From assembly GCA_905221545.1 (NCBI GenBank), contig CAJNDO010000018.1, positions 1 through 16,277 of the forward strand: a stretch of 16,277 nucleotides of DNA. Reading direction: 5' to 3'. The notes below the pieces were generated by a model, which saw nothing but the letters and a program-made list of their open reading frames with translations, was not told the DNA's origin and did no database searches. Shown here in pieces: positions 6,175 through 14,611 of this stretch; position 1 is the stretch's first letter, and each line of letters opens with the position of its first letter. This stretch comes from a bacterium. Lineage in GTDB: Bacteria; Bacillota; Bacilli; Lactobacillales; Streptococcaceae. The position numbers and the translations under genes were made by a program.

Positions 6175-7341
6175 ATGAAGAAAAAAATGTTATTAGCATC
6201 AACAGTGGCCTTGTCATTTGCCCCAGTATTGGCAACTCAAGCAGAAGAAGTTCTTTGGACTGCACGTAGTGTTGAGCAAATCCAAAACGATTTGACTAAA
6301 ACGGACAACAAAACAAGTTATATAGTTCAGTATGGTGATACTTTGAGCACCATTGCAGAAGCCTTTGGTGTAGATGTCACAGTTCTTGCGAATTTGAATA
6401 AAATCACGAATATGGACTTGATTTTCCCAGAAACTGTTTTGACAACAACTGTCAATGAATCAGAAGAAGTAACAGAAGTTGAAATCCAAACTCCTCAAGC
6501 AGACTCTAGTGAAGAAGTGACAACTGCGACAGCGGATTTGACAACCAATCAAGTGACTGTTGATGATCAAACTGTTCAGGTTGCAGATCTTTCTCAACCG
6601 ATTGCAGAAGTTCCAAAAGCGGTAGAAGCTCCAAGCACAAAAGAAGTAGCATCAAATTCAGAAGTTACAGAGACAGTGACTGCTGCAGAAGAAGTGGCAC
6701 CATCTACAGACTCTTCTACGTCAGCGGAGCAAACAGTCGAAACAACCAGTCCAGTTGAAGAAGCAGCTCCTCAGTCAATGACTCCAGCTGAGAAAGAGAA
6801 AACACAAGTCAGCCCTCAAGCTGAGTCAACAGTGGAAACAACTACAACAAGTTCAGAAGAAACAAAAGAAGCATCAGTAAGTGAAACTACACCAGCAGTT
6901 TCTACTTATCAACCAGAAGAGACAAAACCAGTTTCAACAACTTACGCGGCTCCAGCTGCGCCTGATTATGCTGGACTGGCAGTAGCGAAATCTGAAAATG
7001 CAGGCCTTCAACCACAAACGGCTGCCTTTAAAGAAGAAATTGCCAACTTGTTTGGCATCACATCCTTTAGCGGTTACCGTCCAGGAGACAGTGGAGATCA
7101 CGGAAAAGGTTTGGCTATCGATTTTATGGTACCAGAAGGTTCAGAACTAGGGGATAAGATTGCGGAATATGCTATTCAAAACATGGCTAGCCGTGGTATC
7201 AGTTATATCATCTGGAAACAACGTTTCTATGCTCCATTCGATAGCAAATATGGACCAGCTAATACTTGGAACCCAATGCCAGACCGTGGTAGCGTGACAG
7301 AAAATCACTATGATCACGTTCACATTTCAATGAATGGATAA
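6175..7341 (+). CDS. Secreted LysM-domain protein with M15-like C-terminal domain
   Basis: This 388-residue exported cell-wall protein starts with a signal peptide (residues 1-23, KKKM then a hydrophobic stretch, cleavage after TQA). One LysM peptidoglycan-binding domain follows (about 48-91, YIVQYGDTLSTIAEAFGV). Residues 93-265 are a low-complexity linker rich in Glu, Thr, Ser, Val and Pro. The C-terminal domain (about 270-388) has SGDHGKGLAIDF with H309 and D316, and DHVHIS with H381 and H383. The H-x6-D plus HxH pattern recalls the zinc ligands of M15 and related peptidoglycan peptidases. The protein looks like the pneumococcal surface LysM protein Spr1875/SP_2063. Enzymatic activity is inferred from these residues, not known. 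It is a single-gene unit with an AAAGGA ribosome binding site. Confidence 0.88.
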   Translation: MKKKMLLASTVALSFAPVLATQAEEVLWTARSVEQIQNDLTKTDNKTSYIVQYGDTLSTIAEAFGVDVTVLANLNKITNMDLIFPETVLTTTVNESEEVTEVEIQTPQADSSEEVTTATADLTTNQVTVDDQTVQVADLSQPIAEVPKAVEAPSTKEVASNSEVTETVTAAEEVAPSTDSSTSAEQTVETTSPVEEAAPQSMTPAEKEKTQVSPQAESTVETTTTSSEETKEASVSETTPAVSTYQPEETKPVSTTYAAPAAPDYAGLAVAKSENAGLQPQTAAFKEEIANLFGITSFSGYRPGDSGDHGKGLAIDFMVPEGSELGDKIAEYAIQNMASRGISYIIWKQRFYAPFDSKYGPANTWNPMPDRGSVTENHYDHVHISMNG

Positions 7342-7365
7342 ATCAGACTTGGTAATATCATTTTG

Positions 7366-7416
7366 ACGAATGTGATCTAGCTTTCGTGATAGGAAGCGAG
7401 TCTCGTTCGTTTTTTT
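7366..7416 (+). terminator. Terminator after the LysM gene
   Basis: Outer arms ACGAA (7366-7370) and TTCGT (7406-7410) enclose an inner hairpin GCTTTC-GTGATA-GGAAGC (7380-7397), followed by six Ts. The composite structure is weaker per base than a simple hairpin, but the T-run and position support termination. Confidence 0.6.
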
Positions 7417-7437
7417 ATCAATTTGAATGGAAAATTT

Positions 7438-7467
7438 TTGCAATGATTGAAGCATAATTATTGCAAT
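7438..7467 (+). repeat. Two TTGCAAT repeats upstream of marR
   Basis: TTGCAAT occurs at 7438-7444 and again at 7461-7467, 23 bp apart. The second copy sits in the palindrome ATTGCAAT. It flanks the -35 region of the marR promoter and might contact a regulator; no factor can be named. Confidence 0.35.
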
Positions 7468-7478
7468 CTATTTTACTT

Positions 7479-7484
7479 TATAAT
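7479..7484 (+). promoter_or_regulatory. -10 element of the marR-DUF1304 promoter
   Basis: Perfect TATAAT with no good -35 at 16-18 bp. The predicted start point, about 7491, falls inside the operator palindrome at 7488-7516. Confidence 0.65.
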
Positions 7485-7487
7485 ACA

Positions 7488-7516
7488 ATTGATTTATCAA
7501 CTATTGATAAATCAAT
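7488..7516 (+). promoter_or_regulatory. Double palindrome, probable MarR autoregulatory operator
   Basis: Left arm ATTGATTTATCAA (7488-7500) and right arm TTGATAAATCAAT (7504-7516) are perfect 13-bp inverted repeats around CTA. Each arm is itself a TTGAT-N2-ATCAA palindrome (7489-7500 and 7504-7515), with centres 15 bp apart. This fits two MarR-type dimer sites placed between the -10 and the ribosome binding site, where binding would block transcription. The regulator encoded 15 bases downstream is the obvious candidate. Confidence 0.75.
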
Positions 7517-7530
7517 AAAAAGAGGAAGAA

Positions 7531-7956
7531 ATGCTAGAGATTCAAGATTTACTGTATCAACTCCGCTTGTCTGAGCAGGCGAGTACGCAATTGTTTGAAA
7601 AAAGGCTTGGGATTAGTTTGACGCGGTATCAGATGTTACTGTTTTTGCTGGAGAATTCCCCTTGTAATCAAATGGCGGTTCAGGAGCGTTTGAAAATTGA
7701 TCAAGCTGCTTTAACCCGGCATTTCAAGATTTTGGAAAAGGAAGGTTTGGTGGAGCGTCATCGCAATCCTGAAAATCAGCGAGAAGTGTTGGTAGAGGCT
7801 ACGAAGTATGCCAAGGAGCAGTTAGTGGTAAATCCCCCTCTGCAACATATCAAGGTTAAGCAAGAGATGGAAAGCATCTTAACAGAGTCTGAGAGAACAG
7901 AACTCAGCCGTTTATTAAATAAATTGGTTTTGGGTATTGAAAATATAGAGATTTAA
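7531..7956 (+). CDS. MarR family transcriptional regulator
   Basis: This 141-residue protein has the MarR winged-helix layout: an N-terminal dimerisation helix (1-26), TRYQMLLFLLE (31-41), a helix-turn-helix around residues 47-68 (AVQERLKIDQAALTRHFKIL), a wing with ERHRNPENQREVLV (75-88), and a C-terminal helix. MarR dimers usually repress nearby genes until a small molecule or oxidant is sensed. The only cysteine is C45, not at the N-terminal position used by OhrR-type sensors, so peroxide sensing is not supported. It begins 15 bases after a double palindrome operator, suggesting autoregulation, and is followed after ten bases by a DUF1304 membrane gene. Ligand unknown. Confidence 0.92.
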   Translation: MLEIQDLLYQLRLSEQASTQLFEKRLGISLTRYQMLLFLLENSPCNQMAVQERLKIDQAALTRHFKILEKEGLVERHRNPENQREVLVEATKYAKEQLVVNPPLQHIKVKQEMESILTESERTELSRLLNKLVLGIENIEI

Positions 7957-7966
7957 GGAGAAAAAT

Positions 7967-8329
7967 ATGTCAATTATGACAATCATTTTAGCAACGATCG
8001 TTGCTTTGGAGCATTTTTACATTTTTTATTTGGAAAGTATTGCTACGCAATCAGATGCGACTAGTCGTGTTTTTAACATGGAAAAGGAAGAACTAGCTCG
8101 TCCGTCAGTAAGTTCATTGTTTAAAAATCAAGGAATTTATAATGCTTTGCTAGGAGTCTTTCTCTTGTATGGGATTTATTTCTCACAGAATTTAGAAATT
8201 GTGACTATTTTTGTCCTATTTGTGATTGGTGCGGCGACTTATGGCTCTCTAACAGCAGATAAGAAAATTATTTTGAAGCAAGGTGGACCAGCTATTTTGG
8301 CCTTGATTAGTATTCTCCTCTTTAAATAA
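7967..8329 (+). CDS. DUF1304 family membrane protein
   Basis: This 120-residue hydrophobic protein has about four transmembrane segments: residues 4-24, 54-72, 78-95 and 104-119. The family pattern is visible in EHFYIFYLES (15-24) and NQGIYNALLG (54-63). The family has no established function. It has an AAGGAG ribosome binding site and lies ten bases downstream of marR, so it is co-transcribed and probably the main target of that regulator, which suggests an export, membrane-stress or small-molecule role. That role is inference from context only. No strong terminator follows. Confidence 0.85.
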   Translation: MSIMTIILATIVALEHFYIFYLESIATQSDATSRVFNMEKEELARPSVSSLFKNQGIYNALLGVFLLYGIYFSQNLEIVTIFVLFVIGAATYGSLTADKKIILKQGGPAILALISILLFK

Positions 8330-8384
8330 ACTTAAAGGTCATTCTAGTCTCGCTAGTACTTTTCATTCCAGAATAAGGAAAATA

Positions 8385-8393
8385 TGTTATACT
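8385..8393 (+). promoter_or_regulatory. Extended -10 promoter for pcp
   Basis: TGT-TATACT, an extended -10 about 47 bases before the pcp ATG. No consensus -35 is seen. The rest of the interval 8330-8440 holds only a weak ATTCT/AGAAT repeat. Confidence 0.6.
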
Positions 8394-8440
8394 TGTTTTT
8401 AAGAAAAGAGTCTCATTGAATTGGTTTTGAGGAGTTAGAA

Positions 8441-9085
8441 ATGAAAGTATTAGTGACAGGTTTTGAGCCCTTTGGAGGGGAAAAGGTCAATCCAGCCTTG
8501 GAGGCCGTTAAAGGTTTACCAGCTGAAATTCATGGTGCTGAGGTCCGTTGGCTAGAAGTGCCGACAGTTTTTCACAAATCGGCCCAAGTATTGGAAGAAG
8601 AAATGAGTCGTTATCAACCTGACTTTGTCCTTTGTATCGGTCAAGCAGGTGGAAGATCTAGTTTGACGCCAGAACGAGTGGCCATTAATCAAGATGATGC
8701 ACGTATTCCTGATAATGAAGGCAATCAACCGATTGATCTTCCTATTCGTCCAGATGGGGCCTCGGCCTATTTTAGTAGTTTACCGATTAAAGCGATGGTC
8801 CAAGCTATAAAAAAAGAGGGCTTGCCGGCCTCTGTTTCCAATACGGCAGGGACTTTTGTCTGCAATCATTTGATGTATCAGGCCCTCTATTTGGTAGAAA
8901 AGAAATTTCCACATGTTAGGGCGGGGTTTATGCATATTCCTTATATGATGGAACAGGTGGTGAATCGACCGACTACTCCAGCTATGAGTTTAGTGGATAT
9001 TAGGCGGGGGATAGGAGCGGCAATCGACGCCATGATAGAACATGGAGATCAGGATCTCAAGTTGGTAGGCGGAGAAACTCATTGA
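8441..9085 (+). CDS. pcp: Pyrrolidone-carboxylate peptidase (pyroglutamyl peptidase I)
   Basis: This cysteine peptidase of family C15 removes N-terminal pyroglutamate from peptides in the cytoplasm. The 214-residue length is typical. The N-terminal [13 protein letters not shown] block is the family signature. The catalytic triad is E78 (TPERVAIN), C141 ([10 protein letters not shown]) and H165 (MHIPYM), each three residues before the positions known for Bacillus Pcp. There is no signal peptide. It forms its own unit with an extended -10 promoter and a GAGGAG ribosome binding site, and shares a bidirectional terminator with the convergent membrane gene downstream. Confidence 0.97.
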   Translation: MKVLVTGFEPFGGEKVNPALEAVKGLPAEIHGAEVRWLEVPTVFHKSAQVLEEEMSRYQPDFVLCIGQAGGRSSLTPERVAINQDDARIPDNEGNQPIDLPIRPDGASAYFSSLPIKAMVQAIKKEGLPASVSNTAGTFVCNHLMYQALYLVEKKFPHVRAGFMHIPYMMEQVVNRPTTPAMSLVDIRRGIGAAIDAMIEHGDQDLKLVGGETH

Positions 9086-9090
9086 TAGAA

Positions 9091-9120
9091 AAAAGCTTGA
9101 GGGAAAACCTTCAAGCTTTT
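9091..9120. terminator. Bidirectional terminator between pcp and the DUF975 gene
   Basis: Arms AAAAGCTTGAGGG (9091-9103) and CCTTCAAGCTTTT (9108-9120) with loop AAAA and one G-T pair. The A-run on one side and T-run on the other let it work for both convergent genes. Its right arm includes the minus-strand gene's stop codon (9111-9113) and last codons. Confidence 0.85.
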
Positions 9121-9968
9121 GGACGTTTTCGAGCCAGTACTGCTCGGTAGAAAATTATTTTATTGATTTGAATGTAGGGCAGGAGTGAGAAACTAGCAAT
9201 TCCAAAGGTAATCCAATTGAGGAAGTACCAAGGAAGGAGTTGTAAGTCTAGGACAAAACGCTGAAACTTGTAACCTTTCATCAGGAAACGGCTGGTTTTA
9301 AGGATTTGTCCTGGTTTAGCTTGTCCCAAGTCTAGTGTGTCACAGAGGAGAAATTCTACCTGTGAATAAGCATAGTATTGTGGGATATAGAGACTATTTC
9401 CGACAATCATCAAGAGGATACTTGCTAGGAAGTAAAGACCAAAGGTCATGAGGAAACGCTCAGTTTCAACTGACGTGAGATCCAGATTGGGAAATTCAGG
9501 ATGGATTGCAACGAATTTCTTTGCTAGAAAGCTACTGTAAAAGAGGAAGTAAATCCCGAGTAAACTAGGAATACTCCATAAGAAAAGATAGAAACGTTTG
9601 AGAAGAAGAGTCAAAAAGGTTTGTGAAAAGTGCTCTTCGTTAAAGAGAGCCAGACTATTTTTAACGGATAGTTCTGTATCAGAATTCTTGATGAGTTTCA
9701 GCGTTGTATAAACTGAACTGGTTAGAAGTATCGTCCCGACAAAGGAGACTAATATCGGAAAAAGGTAGGCTTGGAATACATGGCCAAACACGCTTAAAAA
9801 GGGTTGTTCTAAAACACTCTCGTTGATGCGCTCTAAGGGATTAAGGAAGCCAGACAAGATGACCAGCATGCTAGGTAAGAGATAGACGAGAAAGAGGCGG
9901 GGATTTTCAGCCTGAAATTGTCTGGCCTGCAGACGAATGGTTTTTAAATCAATTTTTGGGTATTTCAT
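9111..9968 (-). CDS. DUF975 family membrane protein
   Basis: This polytopic membrane protein of 285 residues has about five to six hydrophobic segments. Its C-terminal SRFLMKGYKFQRFVLDLQLL, followed by WYFLNWITFGIASFSLLPYI and a FY motif, matches the DUF975 pattern. Function is not established for the family. I place the start at the MKYPKIDLKT methionine (complement of 9966-9968). An in-frame start 72 bases upstream exists, but it would run back through the promoter and leader region of tgt and adds a non-family-like extension. With the chosen start, a TGG-TATAAT promoter ends only six bases before the ATG, which implies a leaderless or nearly leaderless transcript. Confidence 0.8.
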   Translation of the reverse strand: MKYPKIDLKTIRLQARQFQAENPRLFLVYLLPSMLVILSGFLNPLERINESVLEQPFLSVFGHVFQAYLFPILVSFVGTILLTSSVYTTLKLIKNSDTELSVKNSLALFNEEHFSQTFLTLLLKRFYLFLWSIPSLLGIYFLFYSSFLAKKFVAIHPEFPNLDLTSVETERFLMTFGLYFLASILLMIVGNSLYIPQYYAYSQVEFLLCDTLDLGQAKPGQILKTSRFLMKGYKFQRFVLDLQLLPWYFLNWITFGIASFSLLPYIQINKIIFYRAVLARKRPKA

Positions 9969-9974
9969 TCTCTC

Positions 9975-9983
9975 ATTATACCA
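9975..9983 (-). promoter_or_regulatory. Extended -10 promoter for the DUF975 gene
   Basis: On the minus strand TGG-TATAAT is followed by GAGAGA and then ATG. The transcript would start at about the A of the ATG. It lies back to back with the tgt promoter at 9990-10018. Confidence 0.5.
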
Positions 9984-9989
9984 TAGTTC

Positions 9990-10018
9990 GTGACAGTTCC
10001 AGCTTTTTTTGATAAAAT
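9990..10018 (+). promoter_or_regulatory. Promoter of tgt
   Basis: GTGACA (-35, 9990-9995), 17-bp spacer, TAAAAT (-10, 10013-10018) with a TGA extension. The transcript should start near 10025, giving a leader of about 60 bases. Confidence 0.7.
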
Positions 10019-10027
10019 CATACAGTA

Positions 10028-11228
<1,201 letters not shown>

Positions 11229-11247
11229 AATGGAATGGATATAAGCT

Positions 11248-11288
11248 AAAAATCCTAAGTTTTCTCTTGGGATTTTTCTTCTTTTTTT
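11248..11288 (+). terminator. Terminator after tgt
   Basis: Twelve-base arms AAAAATCCTAAG (11248-11259) and CTTGGGATTTTT (11266-11277) with one T-G pair and a 6-base loop, followed by CTTCTTTTTTT. Confidence 0.85.
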
Positions 11289-11296
11289 GATAGAAT
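11288..11296 (+). promoter_or_regulatory. Extended -10 promoter for the acyltransferase gene
   Basis: TGA-TAGAAT, 32 bases before the ATG, directly after the tgt terminator T-run. An alternative TATAAC lies at 11303-11308 but is too close to the gene for a normal leader. Confidence 0.5.
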
Positions 11297-11328
11297 AAAG
11301 TGTATAACGAAAGGAAGAATAAACTCGT

Positions 11329-13146
11329 ATGCGCATTAAATGGTTTTCCTTGATTAGGATTACAGGTTTACTCCTGGTACTCTTGTATCATTTTTTTCAG
11401 ACGATCTTTCCTGGAGGATTTTTCGGGGTAGATGTCTTTTTCACATTTTCAGGATTCCTGATTACAGCTTTACTCATCGAAGAATTTTCTAAAAATCATG
11501 AGATTGATTTGGTAGGATTTTTTAGGAGACGCTTTTATCGGATTGTGCCACCTGTGGTTTTGATGGTCTTGGTGATCATGCCTTTTACTTTCTTGATTCG
11601 CCAAGATTATGTGGCTGGAATTGGTGGCCAGATTGCGGGTGTCTTAGGATTTATGACCAACTTCTATGAACTGCTAACAGGTGGAAGTTATGAGTCTCAG
11701 TTCATTCCACATTTGTTTGTTCATAATTGGAGTTTGGCTGTTGAAGTTCACTACTATATTCTTTGGGGGTTGGCAGTTTGGTTCTTATCTAAACAGTCTA
11801 GATCAAATGGTCAGTTGAGAGGAATGGTCTTTCTCTTATCTGCTGCTGCCTTCTTGATCAGCTTCTTCTCCATGTTTATTGGTAGTTTTCTAGTAACTTC
11901 TTATTCCTCTGTTTATTTCTCCAGTTTAACTCATGTCTATCCATTCTTTTTGGGGAGTATCCTAGCAACGATTGTAGGTGTTCGTCAGACGACTTCCCTC
12001 GTCAAGCAGTTGGATAGAATCTGGGATTTACGCAAGACCTTGATGGTTTTTGGAGGAGGATTTGCTTTCCTAGTTCTTTTGACCTTCTTTGTCAAATTCA
12101 CCTATCTCTTTGCCTATCTCATCGGCTTCTTGCTTGCCAGTCTTGCAGCTCTTGCTATGATTTTGGCGACGCGTGTCTTACATGAAAAGACTCCTAATAT
12201 GCAGGAACCAAAGATTATCAGCTTTTTAGCGGATACTAGCTATGCAGTTTATCTCTTCCATTGGCCTTTCTATATCATTTTCTCACAGTTGACATCAAAT
12301 CTTTTTGCTGTCTTACTGACTTTGCTGTTTTCTTATGGATTTGCCAGCCTGTCATTCTATGTGTTAGAACCTTGGATTGCAGGAAAGAACACACCTATTA
12401 TCCAAGCACTTCGTCCCCTGCCTTATATCCATACAATCCTTGCAGCAAGTACAGGAATCTTGGCCTTCATAGTTTTCTTAGTGACTGTGATGGCACCACA
12501 AGTGGGAGCTTTTGAGACAGATTTAACTGTCAATGGCTTGAAGCAAGCTGCAACCAATATTGGCCAGACCAAGGTGATGGCAGAACGGGCAGATGCAAAT
12601 AGTTTGGGAATTGCTGATGGAACTATGTTAATTGGTGATTCAGTGGCTCTAAGAGCTAACACAGCTTTGCAGACAGCTCTTCCTGGGGCACAGATTAATG
12701 CACAAGTCAGCAGAACAACTAAGACTGCCAATGAAATCATGCTAAACAATAGCCAGAATAAATTTTTACCTAAGATGGTGGTCATTGCGACTGGGGTAAA
12801 TAATCCTGAGAATTACAAGGATGACTGGGATAGTATCGTGAAAAATCTTCCTAAGGGACACCATATGGTTTTGGTGACTCCTTATGAGGGAGATAAGACA
12901 AAAGAGACCTACGCTATCGTTGAGAAGGCTGCTGCCTATATGAGAGAATTGGCAGAGAAGACACCTTACATCACAATAGCAGATTGGAATCAAGCTGCTA
13001 AGGAACATCCAGAGATCTGGACAGGAACAGACCAGGTTCATTTTGGAAGTGACACTAGTAAAATTGAAGCAGGAGCTAAATTGTATGCAGATACCATTGC
13101 TACAGCCTTGCAAACAGCTCAAGACAAACCAGTCAAATCAAAATAA
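11329..13146 (+). CDS. OatA-type acyltransferase with C-terminal SGNH domain
   Basis: This 605-residue two-part protein is like OatA, which O-acetylates peptidoglycan N-acetylmuramic acid. The N-terminal acyltransferase-3 domain (about 1-395) has ten or eleven hydrophobic helices, with conserved H21 in LLYHF, GVDVFFTFSGFLIT (33-46), NWSLAVEVHYYILW (about 137-150) and LFHWPFYII. The C-terminal extracellular part (about 425-600) has SGNH-hydrolase blocks: GDS with nucleophile S438, ATGVNN with N491, and D568-x-x-H571. All catalytic positions are present, so it is probably active. Acetyl groups likely cross the membrane through the first domain and are transferred outside. The acceptor could be another glycan, such as teichoic acid or capsule. 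The AAGGA ribosome binding site is 13 bases from the ATG, a long spacing. Confidence 0.88.
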   Translation: MRIKWFSLIRITGLLLVLLYHFFQTIFPGGFFGVDVFFTFSGFLITALLIEEFSKNHEIDLVGFFRRRFYRIVPPVVLMVLVIMPFTFLIRQDYVAGIGGQIAGVLGFMTNFYELLTGGSYESQFIPHLFVHNWSLAVEVHYYILWGLAVWFLSKQSRSNGQLRGMVFLLSAAAFLISFFSMFIGSFLVTSYSSVYFSSLTHVYPFFLGSILATIVGVRQTTSLVKQLDRIWDLRKTLMVFGGGFAFLVLLTFFVKFTYLFAYLIGFLLASLAALAMILATRVLHEKTPNMQEPKIISFLADTSYAVYLFHWPFYIIFSQLTSNLFAVLLTLLFSYGFASLSFYVLEPWIAGKNTPIIQALRPLPYIHTILAASTGILAFIVFLVTVMAPQVGAFETDLTVNGLKQAATNIGQTKVMAERADANSLGIADGTMLIGDSVALRANTALQTALPGAQINAQVSRTTKTANEIMLNNSQNKFLPKMVVIATGVNNPENYKDDWDSIVKNLPKGHHMVLVTPYEGDKTKETYAIVEKAAAYMRELAEKTPYITIADWNQAAKEHPEIWTGTDQVHFGSDTSKIEAGAKLYADTIATALQTAQDKPVKSK

Positions 13147-13160
13147 CTTGTATTAAAAAG

Positions 13161-13190
13161 AGAAGAGTTGGAGAAATCCAGCTCTTTTAA
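13161..13190 (+). terminator. Terminator after the acyltransferase gene
   Basis: AGAAGAGTTGGA / TCCAGCTCTTTT arms with GAAA tetraloop and G-T pairs. The T-run is short and partly in the stem. Confidence 0.65.
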
Positions 13191-13203
13191 AATATCTCTA
13201 GAA

Positions 13204-13220
13204 AATAGGTCTATACCATT
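13204..13220 (+). promoter_or_regulatory. Probable NagR (GntR/HutC family) operator
   Basis: AATAGGTCTATACCATT matches the dre-type site TGGTCTATACCA known for NagR/YvoA regulators of amino-sugar genes. It abuts and slightly overlaps the -35 hexamer of the nagA promoter, where binding would repress until the amino-sugar phosphate signal releases it. The left T of the consensus is A here. Confidence 0.65.
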
Positions 13221-13247
13221 TACAAATGAATCAGAAAGGTTTATAAT
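13219..13247 (+). promoter_or_regulatory. Promoter of nagA
   Basis: TTTACA (13219-13224), exactly 17 bp, TATAAT (13242-13247). It is one of the best sigma-A promoters in the window. The transcript should start near 13254. Confidence 0.8.
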
Positions 13248-13297
13248 GTAATTGACATAATAAATATCAAAAGTAATCTTTTAAGGAGGTCATTATT

Positions 13298-14449
13298 ATG
13301 CCTAATTACGTTAAAGCGGATCAGTTTTTCTATCCATTTGGCATTCGTCGCGGTGGGTACTTAGAACTTGTTGATGGCAAATTTGGGAAACATGTGGATC
13401 AAATTCCTGAAGGAGCAGAGGTTCTTGACTATACTGGTTATAGCATTGCACCAGGTCTTGTGGATACTCATATTCATGGATATGCAGGTGTAGATGTGAT
13501 GGACAACAACATTGAAGGTACATTGCATACTATGAGCGAAGGACTTCTTAGTACCGGTGTTACCAGTTTCTTGCCCACAACTTTAACAGCCACTTATGAG
13601 CAATTGCTTGCAGTCACTGAAAATCTTGGAAACCATTATAAAGAAGCAACAGGTGCTAAGATTCGTGGGATTTATTATGAAGGTCCATATTTCACAGAAA
13701 CTTTTAAGGGGGCACAAAATCCAACTTATATGAGAGACCCGGGTGTTGAGGAGTTTCATTCTTGGCAGGATGCTGCAAAAGGGATGCTAAATAAAATCGC
13801 TATTGCACCAGAACGTGATGGGGTGGAAGATTTTGTACGTACTATTACAGGTGAAGGTGTGACAGTTGCACTTGGACACTCAGATGCGACATTTGAACAA
13901 GCTAAGAAGGCAGTTGATGCTGGAGCTAGTGTATGGGTACATGCCTATAATGGGATGCGTGGTTTAACACACCGCGAACTAGGTATGGTAGGAGCTATGT
14001 ATGAGCTCCCACATACTTACGCAGAATTAATTTGTGATGGTCACCACGTAGATCCAAAAGCTTGTGAGATTTTAATTAAGCAAAAGGGGACAGAAAACAT
14101 CGCTCTTATTACGGACTGTATGACAGCTGGTGGGCTTGAAGACGGTGACTATATGTTGGGAGAATTCCCTGTTGTAGTAGCAAATGGAACTGCACGTCTC
14201 AAATCTACTGGTAATTTGGCAGGTTCTATCCTCAAACTTAAAGATGGTATGAGAAATGTAGTCGAGTGGGGTATTGCAAATCCACACGAAGCGGTCATGA
14301 TGGCTAGCCTTAACCCAGCAAAATCTGTTCACATTGATGATGTTTGTGGTCAAATCCGTGAAGGCTACGACGCTGACTTTATCGTACTAGATAAAGATTT
14401 GGAATTGGTAGCAACCTACCTCGATGGTGTAAAACGATATCAAGCATAA
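13298..14449 (+). CDS. nagA: N-acetylglucosamine-6-phosphate deacetylase
   Basis: NagA removes the acetyl group from GlcNAc-6-phosphate to give glucosamine-6-phosphate, feeding amino sugars from wall turnover or host glycans into glycolysis or wall synthesis. The 383-residue length is typical of this amidohydrolase-fold enzyme. Visible sites: H58 and H60 (DTHIHGYAG), metal ligand E128 (YYEGPYF), H194 (ALGHSD), H215 (VHAYNGM) and catalytic D273 (ITDCMTAGG). AAGGAGG lies eight bases before the ATG. It has its own promoter with a probable NagR operator at the -35, and a strong terminator, so it is monocistronic. Confidence 0.97.
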   Translation: MPNYVKADQFFYPFGIRRGGYLELVDGKFGKHVDQIPEGAEVLDYTGYSIAPGLVDTHIHGYAGVDVMDNNIEGTLHTMSEGLLSTGVTSFLPTTLTATYEQLLAVTENLGNHYKEATGAKIRGIYYEGPYFTETFKGAQNPTYMRDPGVEEFHSWQDAAKGMLNKIAIAPERDGVEDFVRTITGEGVTVALGHSDATFEQAKKAVDAGASVWVHAYNGMRGLTHRELGMVGAMYELPHTYAELICDGHHVDPKACEILIKQKGTENIALITDCMTAGGLEDGDYMLGEFPVVVANGTARLKSTGNLAGSILKLKDGMRNVVEWGIANPHEAVMMASLNPAKSVHIDDVCGQIREGYDADFIVLDKDLELVATYLDGVKRYQA

Positions 14450-14454
14450 GAGAG

Positions 14455-14488
14455 AAAGCAGAAGTTAGAGACTAGCTTCTGCTTTTTT
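14455..14488 (+). terminator. Strong terminator after nagA
   Basis: Fourteen-base arms AAAGCAGAAGTTAG (14455-14468) and CTAGCTTCTGCTTT (14472-14485) with one T-G pair and an AGA loop, followed by Ts to 14488. Confidence 0.9.
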
Positions 14489-14540
14489 ATGTATGGCACT
14501 TTACCGGTAAACGAAAAAGTTAAAAAAATCACAAAAAAGC

Positions 14541-14569
14541 TTGAACAAACAAATGAAAAGGCTTACAAT
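14541..14569 (+). promoter_or_regulatory. Promoter of the alcohol dehydrogenase gene
   Basis: TTGAAC (14541-14546), 17-bp spacer, TACAAT (14564-14569). The predicted start, near 14576, gives a leader of about 36 bases before the ATG at 14612, supporting that start over the upstream in-frame ATG at 14489. Confidence 0.7.
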
Positions 14570-14611
14570 TATATTATAAATAGTACAAATAAAAAAACGG
14601 AGGAGTGCTTT

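Noticed and set aside
12423..13122. Minus-strand open frames inside the acyltransferase gene
   Set aside because: They are antisense shadows with no ribosome binding sites or family resemblance, opposite well-conserved SGNH-domain codons.
13252..13279. Second nagA promoter TTGACA-16-TAATCT
   Set aside because: The -10 is poor and the transcript would start in the ribosome binding site; TTTACA-17-TATAAT upstream is far better.
14489..14611. Longer alcohol dehydrogenase start at the ATG in 14489
   Set aside because: This segment contains the TTGAAC-17-TACAAT promoter, lacks a ribosome binding site, starts right at the nagA terminator and adds a Lys-rich non-family extension.
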